From: Alphaproteobacteria bacterium | GTDB taxonomy: Bacteria > Pseudomonadota > Alphaproteobacteria > Geminicoccales > Geminicoccaceae | Assembly: GCA_026990035.1 (NCBI GenBank) | Contig: JALSIM010000005.1 | Location: forward strand, 124,001-188,000 | DNA length: 64,000 nt | Reading direction: 5' to 3' | Shown: positions 46,147 through 53,939 of the stretch, one piece after another | How positions within the stretch are numbered: the stretch's first letter is position 1 | How the letters are laid out: every line of letters starts with the position of its first letter | Notes under the pieces: generated by a model | Told to the model about the DNA's origin: nothing | Databases searched by the model: none | What the model saw: the letters and a program-made list of their open reading frames with translations, nothing else | Translations under genes and position numbers: made by a program

Positions 46147-46978
46147 ACTCGACCGCCCCTGCCTCGTCATGGTCGCCCCCAACGGGGCGCGGCGGAGGAA
46201 GGCGGACCATCCGGCCCTGCCGGTGACCGCCGAGGAGCTCGCACGCCAGGCCACCGCCTGCGCCGCGGCCGGCGCCACCGCCCTGCACCTGCATGTGCGC
46301 GACGAAGACGGTCACCACAGTCTCGATGCGGAGCTCTACCGGGCCTGGATCGAGCGTCTGCGCGAGGAGACCGGGGCGGACCTGCTCCTGCAGATCACCA
46401 CCGAGGCGGTGGGCCGCTACGGCCCGGTGGAGCAGATGGCGCTGGTGCGGACCCTGCGCCCTGAAGCGGTCTCGATCGCCCCACGGGAGCTGTTCGGCGA
46501 GAGACTCGAACCCTCCGAGGAGAGCCGGGCGTTCCTCCGCTGGCTGGTCGAGGCCCGGATCTCCCCCCAATACATCCTCTACACCCCGGAAGAGGTGGCG
46601 CGCTTCCACGAGCTGCGGGCGCAGGGGGTGATCCCGCAAAAGCGACCGTTCGTGCTGTTCGTCCTCGGCCGTTACCTCGGCCCGGGCGAGGCGGTCTCTC
46701 CGGCCGGCCTCTGCGGGTTCCTGACCGCCCACGATCAGGCCTGTCCCTGGGCGGTCTGCGCCTTCGGGCGCGAGGAGACCGCCTGTCTGCTGGCGGCCGC
46801 GGCCATGGGCGGCCATGTGCGCGTCGGTTTCGAGAACAGCCTGTGGCACGGGGACGGCCGCCTCGCGCGCGACAATGCGGAACGGGTGGAGGCGATCATC
46901 GACGGGCTGCGTCTCCTCGGCCGCCGAGCGGCGAACCTCGGGGAAAGCCGTGCCATCCTCGCCGAAGCCGCCGGCTAG
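46136..46978 (+). CDS. BKACE family beta-keto acid cleavage enzyme, copy 1
   Basis: A 280-residue protein of the BKACE family (formerly DUF849). These zinc enzymes condense a beta-keto acid with acetyl-CoA and release a cleaved product. The metal ligands His51 and His53 lie in LHLHVRDEDGH. The active-site loop appears as VRVGFENSLW with Arg229 and Glu233, but the next residue is Asn234 where the second copy has Asp. The N-terminus (VAPNGARRRKADH) also differs from the typical form. The ATG at 46136 lies in the aminotransferase gene and overlaps it by 11 bases, so the two are coupled. Confidence 0.88.
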   Translation: MPGELDRPCLVMVAPNGARRRKADHPALPVTAEELARQATACAAAGATALHLHVRDEDGHHSLDAELYRAWIERLREETGADLLLQITTEAVGRYGPVEQMALVRTLRPEAVSIAPRELFGERLEPSEESRAFLRWLVEARISPQYILYTPEEVARFHELRAQGVIPQKRPFVLFVLGRYLGPGEAVSPAGLCGFLTAHDQACPWAVCAFGREETACLLAAAAMGGHVRVGFENSLWHGDGRLARDNAERVEAIIDGLRLLGRRAANLGESRAILAEAAG

Positions 46979-47132
46979 GGCCCGCTCCCGGGGCGGCTTT
47001 CGCCGTTCCGCCCACTTGGAATGCATCAAGACTATTTCTTCGTTTCCAGAGCTTTCGCGCCGCCACATCCGGTGCCAAGTGAAAGACGGGCGCCGGACGG
47101 GCCGGTGCCGATCTTTCCGGGAGGAAAACGCG

Positions 47133-47879
47133 ATGCGAAGCCGGAGGAACCCGATCGGAAGCCGCCTGCTCCTGGCCGGGCTCGCCCTGCTGCTCGGCGC
47201 CACGCCGCCGGCATCGGCTTCCGCCCCGAACCAGAGGGGGATCTCTTCCATCACTTCCGACAACGGGATTGCCGCCCGGCTCCTCGCCATCCACAGCGAG
47301 CTCGAAATCGGTCGCCGGCTCCTGGCGCGCGGTGAGACCGACCGCGCGGCGCTCCATCTTCGTGCCCCTCTCGAGGAGCTCTGGGCACCGATCCACGAAC
47401 CTCTCGAACGACGCGATCCCGCCATCGAGATGCGTCTCGAAGCAGCCCTGGCGGAAGCGGCATCGGCCGAGCCCGCGGAAATGGATGCCGTCACCGGGCG
47501 GGCCGTCGCCGTGGTCGAGGAGGCCTCCCGGGAGCTGTTTCCGGAGAGGCTCCGCGAAGATCCCCGTTGCCGCCTCGCCATCGCGAGAATCCTGCTCGAC
47601 GAGAGCGCCCGGGCCTATGCGGCGGCGGTCCCGGAGAGCGGCCGGATCGACCGCCAGCGCTACGAGACGGCCTATGGCCTCGCCCGGGCGGCGGCCGATC
47701 TCCTCAGCGCGGTCGTTCGCAGCAGCGAGGATCGGGACACCAGGGGCGCCGTCGAGCGGCTTCTCGCGAGCCTCGCAGAGGCCCTGCCCTCCATCGAGCC
47801 CTCCGAGCGGCTCCTCCCTGCCGGCCGTTTCCAGGCGCTGGTTTCGCGCATCGAGCTGCAGTTCGGCAATCTCGTCTGA
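47133..47879 (+). CDS. Unknown secreted helical protein
   Basis: A 248-residue protein with a clear Sec signal peptide (RLLLAGLALLLGATPPASASA, cleavage near residue 31) and no lipobox. The mature part is almost entirely helical and charged. Histidines occur at 54, 75 and 88 in a pattern (LLAIHSELEIG, ALHLRAPLEELW, IHEPLERRD) reminiscent of periplasmic helical metal-binding proteins, but I cannot assign a family. The ATG at 47133 has GGGAGGAAAA eight bases upstream. The gene has its own 154-base leader after the BKACE stop and ends 39 bases before a convergent gene. Function unknown. Confidence 0.75.
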   Translation: MRSRRNPIGSRLLLAGLALLLGATPPASASAPNQRGISSITSDNGIAARLLAIHSELEIGRRLLARGETDRAALHLRAPLEELWAPIHEPLERRDPAIEMRLEAALAEAASAEPAEMDAVTGRAVAVVEEASRELFPERLREDPRCRLAIARILLDESARAYAAAVPESGRIDRQRYETAYGLARAAADLLSAVVRSSEDRDTRGAVERLLASLAEALPSIEPSERLLPAGRFQALVSRIELQFGNLV

Positions 47880-47918
47880 CCGACCCGCGCCGGTCCGGAA
47901 CCGTTTCCGCCTGCCGGC

Positions 47919-48905
47919 TCAGCCCCAGAGTTCGGGTGGTGGCGGCAGCATGCGGCCGCCTTCGTAGCGGATGCCCGGCTCGCGGTCGCGGGCCAGTAGC
48001 AGCGGCCCGTCGAGATCGACGAAATCGGCGCCCTGGGCCACCAGAAAGGCGGGCGCCATGGCCAGGCTGGTGCCCACCATGCAACCGACCATCACACCGA
48101 AGCCGACCTTCCGGGCCGCGTCGCGGAGGGCGAGGGCCTCGGAAAGCCCGCCGGTCTTGTCGAGCTTGATGTTGACCACATCGTAGAGGCCGCGCAGCCG
48201 GGCCAGATCTTCGCCGAGGTGGCAGCTCTCGTCGGCGCAGACCGGCACCGGATGCGGCAGGGATGCCAGAACCGCATCCTCGTCGGCGGGAAAGGGCTGT
48301 TCGATCAGCGCCACGCCGAGCGCCTGCAGATGCGGCGTCAGCTTCTCGTAGATATCGATGGTCCAGGCTTCGTTGGCATCGACGATGATCCGCGCCCCGG
48401 GAGCCGCCTCCCGCACCGCCCGGATCCGGTCCAGATCCCCTTCGTCCCCCCCGAGCTTGAGCTTGAGCAGCGGGCGTCCGGCGGCCGCGCGCGCCGCCTC
48501 GCCCATCCGCTCCGGCGCGTCGAGGCTCAGGGTGAAGGCGGTGGTCACCGGCTCCGGGGACGTCAGACCGGCGCGTTTCCAGACCGGTTCACCGGCGATT
48601 TTGGCCTCCAGATCCCAGAGCGCGCAATCGAGGGCGTTGCGCGCGGCTCCGGCCGGCAGCAGTCCGGCGAGGGCCGTCCGGTCCGCACCTCCCTCGATCG
48701 CCGGCTGCACGGCGCGGATCTGACCGGTCACGGATTCGAGACTCTCGCCGTAGCGGGCGTAAGGCACGCATTCGCCGCGGCCGAGGAATCCGGCTTCGGC
48801 GACCTCCACCACCAGTACCCGCGCTTCGCTGCGCGAGCCGCGGCTGATGGTGAACCGCCCACGAAGCGGCCAGCTTTCCGCCCGCAGGATCAGACGACGG
48901 TTCAC
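47919..48905 (-). CDS. dgcA: N-acetyl-D-glutamate racemase DgcA (enolase superfamily)
   Basis: A 328-residue mandelate-racemase/dipeptide-epimerase family TIM-barrel protein. The acid/base lysine pair KLKLGG, metal ligands in VDANEAW, IEQPFP and ADESCH, and the second catalytic lysine in NIKLDKTGG are present. Homologues encoded next to a DUF1611 protein have been described as DgcA, which converts N-acetyl-D-glutamate to N-acetyl-L-glutamate. It starts with the GTG at 48905, overlapping the dgcN stop by four bases. A simple L-Ala-D/L-Glu epimerase is the alternative, but the gene pairing supports DgcA. Confidence 0.85.
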   Translation of the reverse strand: MNRRLILRAESWPLRGRFTISRGSRSEARVLVVEVAEAGFLGRGECVPYARYGESLESVTGQIRAVQPAIEGGADRTALAGLLPAGAARNALDCALWDLEAKIAGEPVWKRAGLTSPEPVTTAFTLSLDAPERMGEAARAAAGRPLLKLKLGGDEGDLDRIRAVREAAPGARIIVDANEAWTIDIYEKLTPHLQALGVALIEQPFPADEDAVLASLPHPVPVCADESCHLGEDLARLRGLYDVVNIKLDKTGGLSEALALRDAARKVGFGVMVGCMVGTSLAMAPAFLVAQGADFVDLDGPLLLARDREPGIRYEGGRMLPPPPELWG

Positions 48906-49894
48906 GAAAGCGCGTCCAGGATCGCTCCGACACCGGTGACGAAGGGATCGACGACGGGAAGTCCGGTGCGCTCGGCGAGGTCGGCGAACAGGGCCTCGCG
49001 CTCGGCCGCACAGAGGGCGGCGCCGTTCAGCGAAATGCCGACGAAGCGGGCCTCGGGATTGGTGAGCCGCGCGGCCCGCAGGTTGAAATCCAGACACTCC
49101 TCGATCTCCGGCAGGGGCTGGTGCGGCAGCCCCCGCATGTGCCGGCGCGTGGGCTCGTGACAGAGCACCAGCGCATCGGCCTGGGCGCCGTGCAGGAGAC
49201 CGAGGCTGACGCCGGCGAAGGCGGGATGGAAGAGCGAGCCCTGCCCCTCGATGACGTCCCAGTGGTCGGGTTCGTTGTCCGGCGCCAGCCATTCCACCGC
49301 CCCGGAAATGAAATCCGCCACCACGGCATCGACCGCGACCCCTTCCCCGGCGATGAGAATGCCGGTCTGGCCGGTGGCCCGGAAGGTCGCCTTCATGCCC
49401 CGGCTCTTCATCTCCCGTTCGATCGCCAGGGCGGTGTACATCTTGCCGCAGGAACAGTCGGTCCCCACCGTGAGCAGCCGGCGCCCCGACCGGCGCTGGC
49501 CGGTGCCGGTGGAAAAGCGCCGGTCGGGATGACGGATGTCGTGGAGGGTCACGCCGCGCTCGGCGGCCGCGGCGGCGATCCGCGGGACGTCGCCGAGGCG
49601 GGTGTGCAGACCGCTCGCCACCTCCAGCCCCGCCTCGATCGCCTCCAGAATGCTGTCGATCCAGCCCTCGGCGAGAACACCACCGGAGTTTGCGACCCCG
49701 ACGACGAAGGTCCGGACCCCGGCCTCCCGCGCCTCGGCGACCGTGCGATCGGGGATTCCGAGGTCGGCCCGACAGCCCGGCAGCCGAAGCTGCCCGAAGC
49801 AGCGCTCCGGCCGCCAGTCGAGGATGCCGCTCGCGGTCTTGGCGGCGAGCTGATCGGCGACGTCGCCGAGAAACAAGAGATAGGGCGGCTCCAT
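48902..49894 (-). CDS. dgcN: D-glutamate N-acetyltransferase DgcN (DUF1611)
   Basis: A 330-residue protein of the DUF1611 family, with an N-terminal Rossmann-like region (VRTFVVGVANSGG near residue 65) and a C-terminal P-loop domain starting VGTDCSCGKMYTAL at about residues 143-156. Further marks are TGQTGILIAGEG and VIEGQGSLFHPAFAGV. Proteins of this family next to dgcA acetylate D-glutamate as the first step of a D-glutamate catabolic route. The dgcA GTG overlaps its stop, so the two enzymes are coupled. The N-acetyl-L-glutamate made by the pair could be deacetylated or enter arginine metabolism, where argD and argF are seven kilobases away. Confidence 0.87.
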   Translation of the reverse strand: MEPPYLLFLGDVADQLAAKTASGILDWRPERCFGQLRLPGCRADLGIPDRTVAEAREAGVRTFVVGVANSGGVLAEGWIDSILEAIEAGLEVASGLHTRLGDVPRIAAAAAERGVTLHDIRHPDRRFSTGTGQRRSGRRLLTVGTDCSCGKMYTALAIEREMKSRGMKATFRATGQTGILIAGEGVAVDAVVADFISGAVEWLAPDNEPDHWDVIEGQGSLFHPAFAGVSLGLLHGAQADALVLCHEPTRRHMRGLPHQPLPEIEECLDFNLRAARLTNPEARFVGISLNGAALCAAEREALFADLAERTGLPVVDPFVTGVGAILDALS

Positions 49895-49953
49895 GACCGT
49901 ACTCGCGTCTCCTCTCCCGTCGCCCCGATTATGGCCGGACGGAGACGGTCCCG

Positions 49954-50937
49954 CTAGGGCCCCGGAAGTTCGGTCGCGGCGTGGGCCATCCGCTCGCCGG
50001 CGGTCCCGAGGCGCAGACGCGCGGCGACCGCGGCGTGGTTGGAAACAGCCCTCGTGCTCCCGTCCACCCGCGGATTGAACACCACCCCCTGCTCCGTCAC
50101 CGCGATCGGGCCGCTGGCGAACAGATAGTCGATCCGCCGCGAATGCGGTCGGACGGGATCGGCGACCCCGACGGTGCAGTCGCTGTCCGGGCGGCTCGGT
50201 TCGGCGCAGAGGGTCTCGGCCGGACGGTGAACCGCAGCCAGATCGATGAAACCGGCATCCCGGATCCGCCGATAGAGTCGCCGCTCGCCCGCACTGCGGA
50301 AGAGGTCGAGATTGAAATCGCCACCGAACACGACGGGCCGGTCACGCCCTTCCTCGCGTGTGGCGATGAACTCCAGCGCCTCCGCGAGCTGGACGCCCCG
50401 CTGTTCGGCGCTGCAATCGGCGCAGAGATGGGTCGTGTAGACCGCCACCGGTCCCCGGTGGGTGGCGATCTCGACTCCGAGAACGTTGCGGCGGAGCCGC
50501 CATTTGCCGCCCGCCAGGCGCAGTTCCGCCACCTCCGGCAGCGCCTCGATCCCGCGGGTCACGACGGGGCATCGCGAGAGCACCGCGTTGCCCACCGTGA
50601 ACAGCCCGCGGACGCCCGAAGCGGGCGCATAGACGAGCTCGTAGGCGAGATCGAACCGCTCCCGGAGGAGCCGCCGGAGCTCCTCGGCGGTACTCGCGGA
50701 GCCGGTCAGAAGGCCGCCCGACACCTCCTGCAGCAGCAGCACATCGACCTTCCGTTCGGCCATGTACTCGGCGAGAATCCGCAGTTCCCGCCCCTGGCCC
50801 CAGACCCGGGTGAACTGGAGGTTGAGGGTCATGACGTGGAGGCTCTCCCCGGCCTCCGCGCAACCGCTGCGCGCCCGCGCCGGCTCCGCGGCCAGCAGCG
50901 GCGGCAGGAGAAGGAGCATGGCCAAAAGGATCCGCAC
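49954..50937 (-). CDS. Secreted endonuclease/exonuclease/phosphatase family protein
   Basis: A 327-residue protein with the DNase I-like EEP fold. Motifs in order: MTLNLQF, LLQEVSGG with the metal-binding Glu, YTTHLCADC, FGGDFNLD and RRIDYLFASG; the final SDH motif appears as SNH, with the His retained. An N-terminal signal peptide (RILLAMLLLLPPLLAAEPARA) sends it to the periplasm. The GTG at 50937 has a near-ideal GGGGAGG six bases upstream; an ATG at 50967 is less likely. The substrate (nucleic acid, phosphoinositide or other) is unknown. It lies between the OYE gene (62 bases) and dgcN (59 bases). Confidence 0.87.
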   Translation of the reverse strand: MRILLAMLLLLPPLLAAEPARARSGCAEAGESLHVMTLNLQFTRVWGQGRELRILAEYMAERKVDVLLLQEVSGGLLTGSASTAEELRRLLRERFDLAYELVYAPASGVRGLFTVGNAVLSRCPVVTRGIEALPEVAELRLAGGKWRLRRNVLGVEIATHRGPVAVYTTHLCADCSAEQRGVQLAEALEFIATREEGRDRPVVFGGDFNLDLFRSAGERRLYRRIRDAGFIDLAAVHRPAETLCAEPSRPDSDCTVGVADPVRPHSRRIDYLFASGPIAVTEQGVVFNPRVDGSTRAVSNHAAVAARLRLGTAGERMAHAATELPGP

Positions 50938-50999
50938 CGCACACCTCCCCGAGGGCGGTGCCAACATACCCGCTTCTCTGGAACCGGTACAGAGTGGCT

Positions 51000-52103
51000 C
51001 TAGTCCTCGCGCATCACCCGAGCCCCCGGCCAGCGCGAGGGATGGGCACGGAGGTACATGAAGGGATAGTCGATCTCCACGCCGAGCTTCGACGCCGCAT
51101 GCCACCCCCAATGCGGATCGTCCATGAAGCCGCGGGCGAGCGCCACCGCGTCCGCCCGACCCGCGGCCAGGATCGCTTCCGCCTGGCGGGCGCCGGTGAT
51201 GAGCCCCACCGCCCAGGTGATCATCCCCGTCCGCCGCCGGATCGTCTCGGCGAAGGGAACCTGATAGCCGGGCCGCAGCGGCACCTGCTGTGCCGGATGC
51301 AGACCGCCCGACGACACATCGACGAAATCGCAGCCCGCCTCGCACAGAGCCCGCACCAGCTCGACGGTCTGCGCGAGATCCCAGCCGCCTTCGACCCAAT
51401 CGGTGGCCGAAACCCGCACTCCGAGCGGCCGATCGGCCGGCCAGACCGCGCGCATCGCCCGGAAAACCCGGAGCGGAAAACGCATCCGGTTCGCGAGATC
51501 GCCGCCGTAGGCGTCGGTGCGACGGTTGGAAAGCGGCGACAGGAACTGGTGCAGCAGATAGCCGTGGGCCATGTGCAGCTCGAGGAGATCGAAGCCGAGC
51601 GCCGCCGCCCGCCGCGTGGCGCCGGTGAAGGCTTCGAGAATATCGATCATGTCGGCTTCGGTAGCCGCACGCGGTGTGGGCCAGCCCGCATCATAGGGAA
51701 TATCCGACGGTGCCGGAATGGGCCAAGCACCCTCCCCGGCAGTCAGCGGTGCGCCCCCGTCCGCGGGGCGGTGGGTCGAGCCCTTGCGGCCGGCATGGCC
51801 GAGCTGGAGGCCGAGCCGGGCGGTGCCGTATTCGCGACAGAAGGCGAGCACCGGCCGCAGGGCTTCGGCGCAGTCCTCGTCGTAGAGACCCAGGCAATGA
51901 GGGGTGATCCTCCCCTCGGGCGCGACCGCGGTAGCCTCGAACATCAGGAGCCCGGCGCCGCCCATCGCGAGGCTGCCGTAATGGACCCGGTGCCATTCCG
52001 TCGCCCTTCCCTCCACCGCCCGATACTGGCACATGGGGGCGACGAGGATGCGGTTGGAAAGCTGCAGCTCGCGCAGCCGCAGGGGCGAAAAAAGCTCGCT
52101 CAT
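51000..52103 (-). CDS. NADH:flavin oxidoreductase, Old Yellow Enzyme family (YqjM-like)
   Basis: A 367-residue FMN-containing ene-reductase. The YqjM-type features are visible: the cysteine that tunes FMN in APMCQY near residue 25, QLGHAGRKG near residue 100, and the active-site HMAHGYLLHQFLSP segment with flavin-binding NRRTDAYGG. VGLITGARQAEAIL and ADAVALARGFMDDPHW complete the barrel. It reduces activated C=C bonds of an unknown substrate. The ATG at 52103 overlaps the upstream transporter stop (ATGA). The longer open frame upstream is a shadow of that gene. Confidence 0.92.
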   Translation of the reverse strand: MSELFSPLRLRELQLSNRILVAPMCQYRAVEGRATEWHRVHYGSLAMGGAGLLMFEATAVAPEGRITPHCLGLYDEDCAEALRPVLAFCREYGTARLGLQLGHAGRKGSTHRPADGGAPLTAGEGAWPIPAPSDIPYDAGWPTPRAATEADMIDILEAFTGATRRAAALGFDLLELHMAHGYLLHQFLSPLSNRRTDAYGGDLANRMRFPLRVFRAMRAVWPADRPLGVRVSATDWVEGGWDLAQTVELVRALCEAGCDFVDVSSGGLHPAQQVPLRPGYQVPFAETIRRRTGMITWAVGLITGARQAEAILAAGRADAVALARGFMDDPHWGWHAASKLGVEIDYPFMYLRAHPSRWPGARVMRED

Positions 52104-53002
52104 GACGCTCCGCCCCTCGATCGACGGGCTTCCCGGCGGAACAGGTACAATCCCGCGAGGATGACGACGGCGGCACCGAGGATCGTCCAGCGATCGGGGA
52201 GATCGCCGAAGACCAGAACGCCGAACAGCACCGCCCAGACGATCTGGGTGTAGATGAAGGGCGAGACGAGCGAGGCCGGGGCCAGGGCGAAGGCGCGGAT
52301 CATCAGCAGATGACTGGCGAGCCCGAGCACCCCCATCACCGCCATCAGGCCGAACCCCGCCGGATCCGGCGTGCGCCAGCCGAACGGGAGCAGTGCCGTG
52401 CCGATGACGGTGCCGACTGCCGCCGACCAGAACATCGTGACATGGATGCCGTCGTGACGGCCGAGGAGACGGGTGACGAGCTGGTAGATCGCGAAGGTGA
52501 GCGCCATCGCCACCGGCGCCAGCGCCGCCGCCCCGAACATGCCGCTGCCCGGTCGGATCACCAGGAGCACCCCGAGAAAGCCGCCGGCGGCGGCCAGCCA
52601 GCGATGACCGTCCACCCGTTCGTGCAGGATCACGCCGGCGAGCAGGGCGACGAAGACCGGCGAGAGGAACCCGATCGCATAGGTCTCGGCCATCGGCAGC
52701 AGCTTGAGCGAAAGAAACATGGCGAAGGTGGCGGTGACCAGGGTGATGCCGCGAAGGAGCTGGAGACCGATGCGGCGGCTTCGCCACACCGCCTGCCGGA
52801 TGACCGGCAGCAGGCAGAGGAGCGCGAGCAGGTTGAAGGCATAGCGCGCCCACACCACCTGCCAGAGCGGGTACTCCCGGGCCAGATACTTGGCGGTACC
52901 GTCCATCATCGTCAGAAGACCGACGCTCACGACCATGAGGGCCATTCCGACGAGCGGACGATCGTGCTGCGACAGCTCCGCCGGCGCCGTGCCCGCCACC
53001 AT
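52100..53002 (-). CDS. EamA/DMT family transporter
   Basis: A 300-residue inner-membrane protein with ten predicted helices and two EamA repeats. The first carries MMDGTAKYLAREYPLWQVVWAR and the PMAETYAIGFLSPVFVALLAG segment; the second carries LVTRLLGRHDGI and SLVSPFIYTQIVWAVLFGVLVFGD. Such drug/metabolite transporters export or import small amphipathic metabolites. The ATG at 53002 overlaps the BKACE stop by one base, and the gene's own stop overlaps the OYE start, so it sits in a tightly coupled catabolic unit. It may carry the substrate of that unit. Confidence 0.9.
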   Translation of the reverse strand: MVAGTAPAELSQHDRPLVGMALMVVSVGLLTMMDGTAKYLAREYPLWQVVWARYAFNLLALLCLLPVIRQAVWRSRRIGLQLLRGITLVTATFAMFLSLKLLPMAETYAIGFLSPVFVALLAGVILHERVDGHRWLAAAGGFLGVLLVIRPGSGMFGAAALAPVAMALTFAIYQLVTRLLGRHDGIHVTMFWSAAVGTVIGTALLPFGWRTPDPAGFGLMAVMGVLGLASHLLMIRAFALAPASLVSPFIYTQIVWAVLFGVLVFGDLPDRWTILGAAVVILAGLYLFRREARRSRGGAS

Positions 53003-53934
53003 CAGAAGGCGACCCGATCCCCGCCCTTGAGGGACAGGATCTCGCGCGCTTCGGCCGGGGTCGCCACCTCGAGACCCAGCCCTTCGAGGATCCGCCGGAC
53101 ACGCCGCACCTGGGCGGCGTTGCTTTCGGCGAGACGGCCGGGACCGTCCCACAGCGAATCCTCGAGCCCGACCCGCACGTTGCCGCCCATCGCCGCGCCC
53201 ATCGCGGCGATCGCCATCTGGTGCCGCCCCGCCCCCAGCACCGACCAGCGGTAGGCGTCCCCGAACAGCCGATCGGCGGTGCGTTTCATGTGCATCACAT
53301 CCTCGGGATGGGTGCCGATCCCGCCGAGAATGCCGAACACCGTCTGGACGAACAAGGGAGGCTCGACCAGCCCGCGGTCGAGAAAATGCGCCAGATTGTA
53401 GAGATGGCTCACGTCGTAGCATTCGAACTCGAACCGGGTGCCGTTGCCGGCGCAGGTTTCGAGGATGTAGGCGATGTCGCGGAAGGTGTTCTTGAAGACC
53501 AGATCTTCGGTCGCCTCCAGATGCCGTCTCTCCCATTCGTGGCGAAACTCCCGGAACCGGCGCAGCATCGGGAACAGACCGAAGTTCATCGACCCCATGT
53601 TGAGGGAGGCGATCTCCGGCTTGAAGGTGGCCGCCGGCCGGACCCGCTCTTCGACGGTCATGTGCGGCGCCCCGCCGGTGGTGATGTTGATCACCACATC
53701 CGAGCGCTGCTTGATGACCGGCAGGAAGCGGGCGAAGGCCTCGGGGCTCTGATCGGGCCGCCCGTCGGCCGGGTCACGGGCGTGGAGATGCACCACCGCC
53801 GCTCCGGCTTCCGCCGCCCCCACCGCGGCATCGGCGATTTCCTCGGGCGTCACCGGGAGATGCGGGGACATGCTCGGAGTGTGGATGGAGCCGGTCACGG
53901 CACAGGTGATGACGACCTTGCGCGGTACCGCCAT
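53002..53934 (-). CDS. BKACE family beta-keto acid cleavage enzyme, copy 2
   Basis: A 310-residue BKACE enzyme with the canonical features: zinc ligands His49 and His51 in VVHLHARDP, NITTGG near residue 84, and the loop VRVGLEDSLW with Arg254, Glu258 and Asp259. It is only distantly similar to copy 1 at 46136, which has an altered loop (ENS for EDS) and N-terminus, so the two probably act on different beta-keto acids. The ATG at 53934 has AAGGA nine bases upstream; a TTG at 53943 overlapping the regulator stop has no room for a ribosome site. It follows the Crp/Fnr regulator by five bases. Confidence 0.92.
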   Translation of the reverse strand: MAVPRKVVITCAVTGSIHTPSMSPHLPVTPEEIADAAVGAAEAGAAVVHLHARDPADGRPDQSPEAFARFLPVIKQRSDVVINITTGGAPHMTVEERVRPAATFKPEIASLNMGSMNFGLFPMLRRFREFRHEWERRHLEATEDLVFKNTFRDIAYILETCAGNGTRFEFECYDVSHLYNLAHFLDRGLVEPPLFVQTVFGILGGIGTHPEDVMHMKRTADRLFGDAYRWSVLGAGRHQMAIAAMGAAMGGNVRVGLEDSLWDGPGRLAESNAAQVRRVRRILEGLGLEVATPAEAREILSLKGGDRVAF

Positions 53935-53939
53935 GCTCT

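Noticed and set aside
47016-47029. TTGGAATGCATCAA resembling an FNR site upstream of the unknown secreted protein gene
   Set aside because: Only the right half-site is intact; the left half differs at two of five positions, and no good -10 element lies at the right distance.
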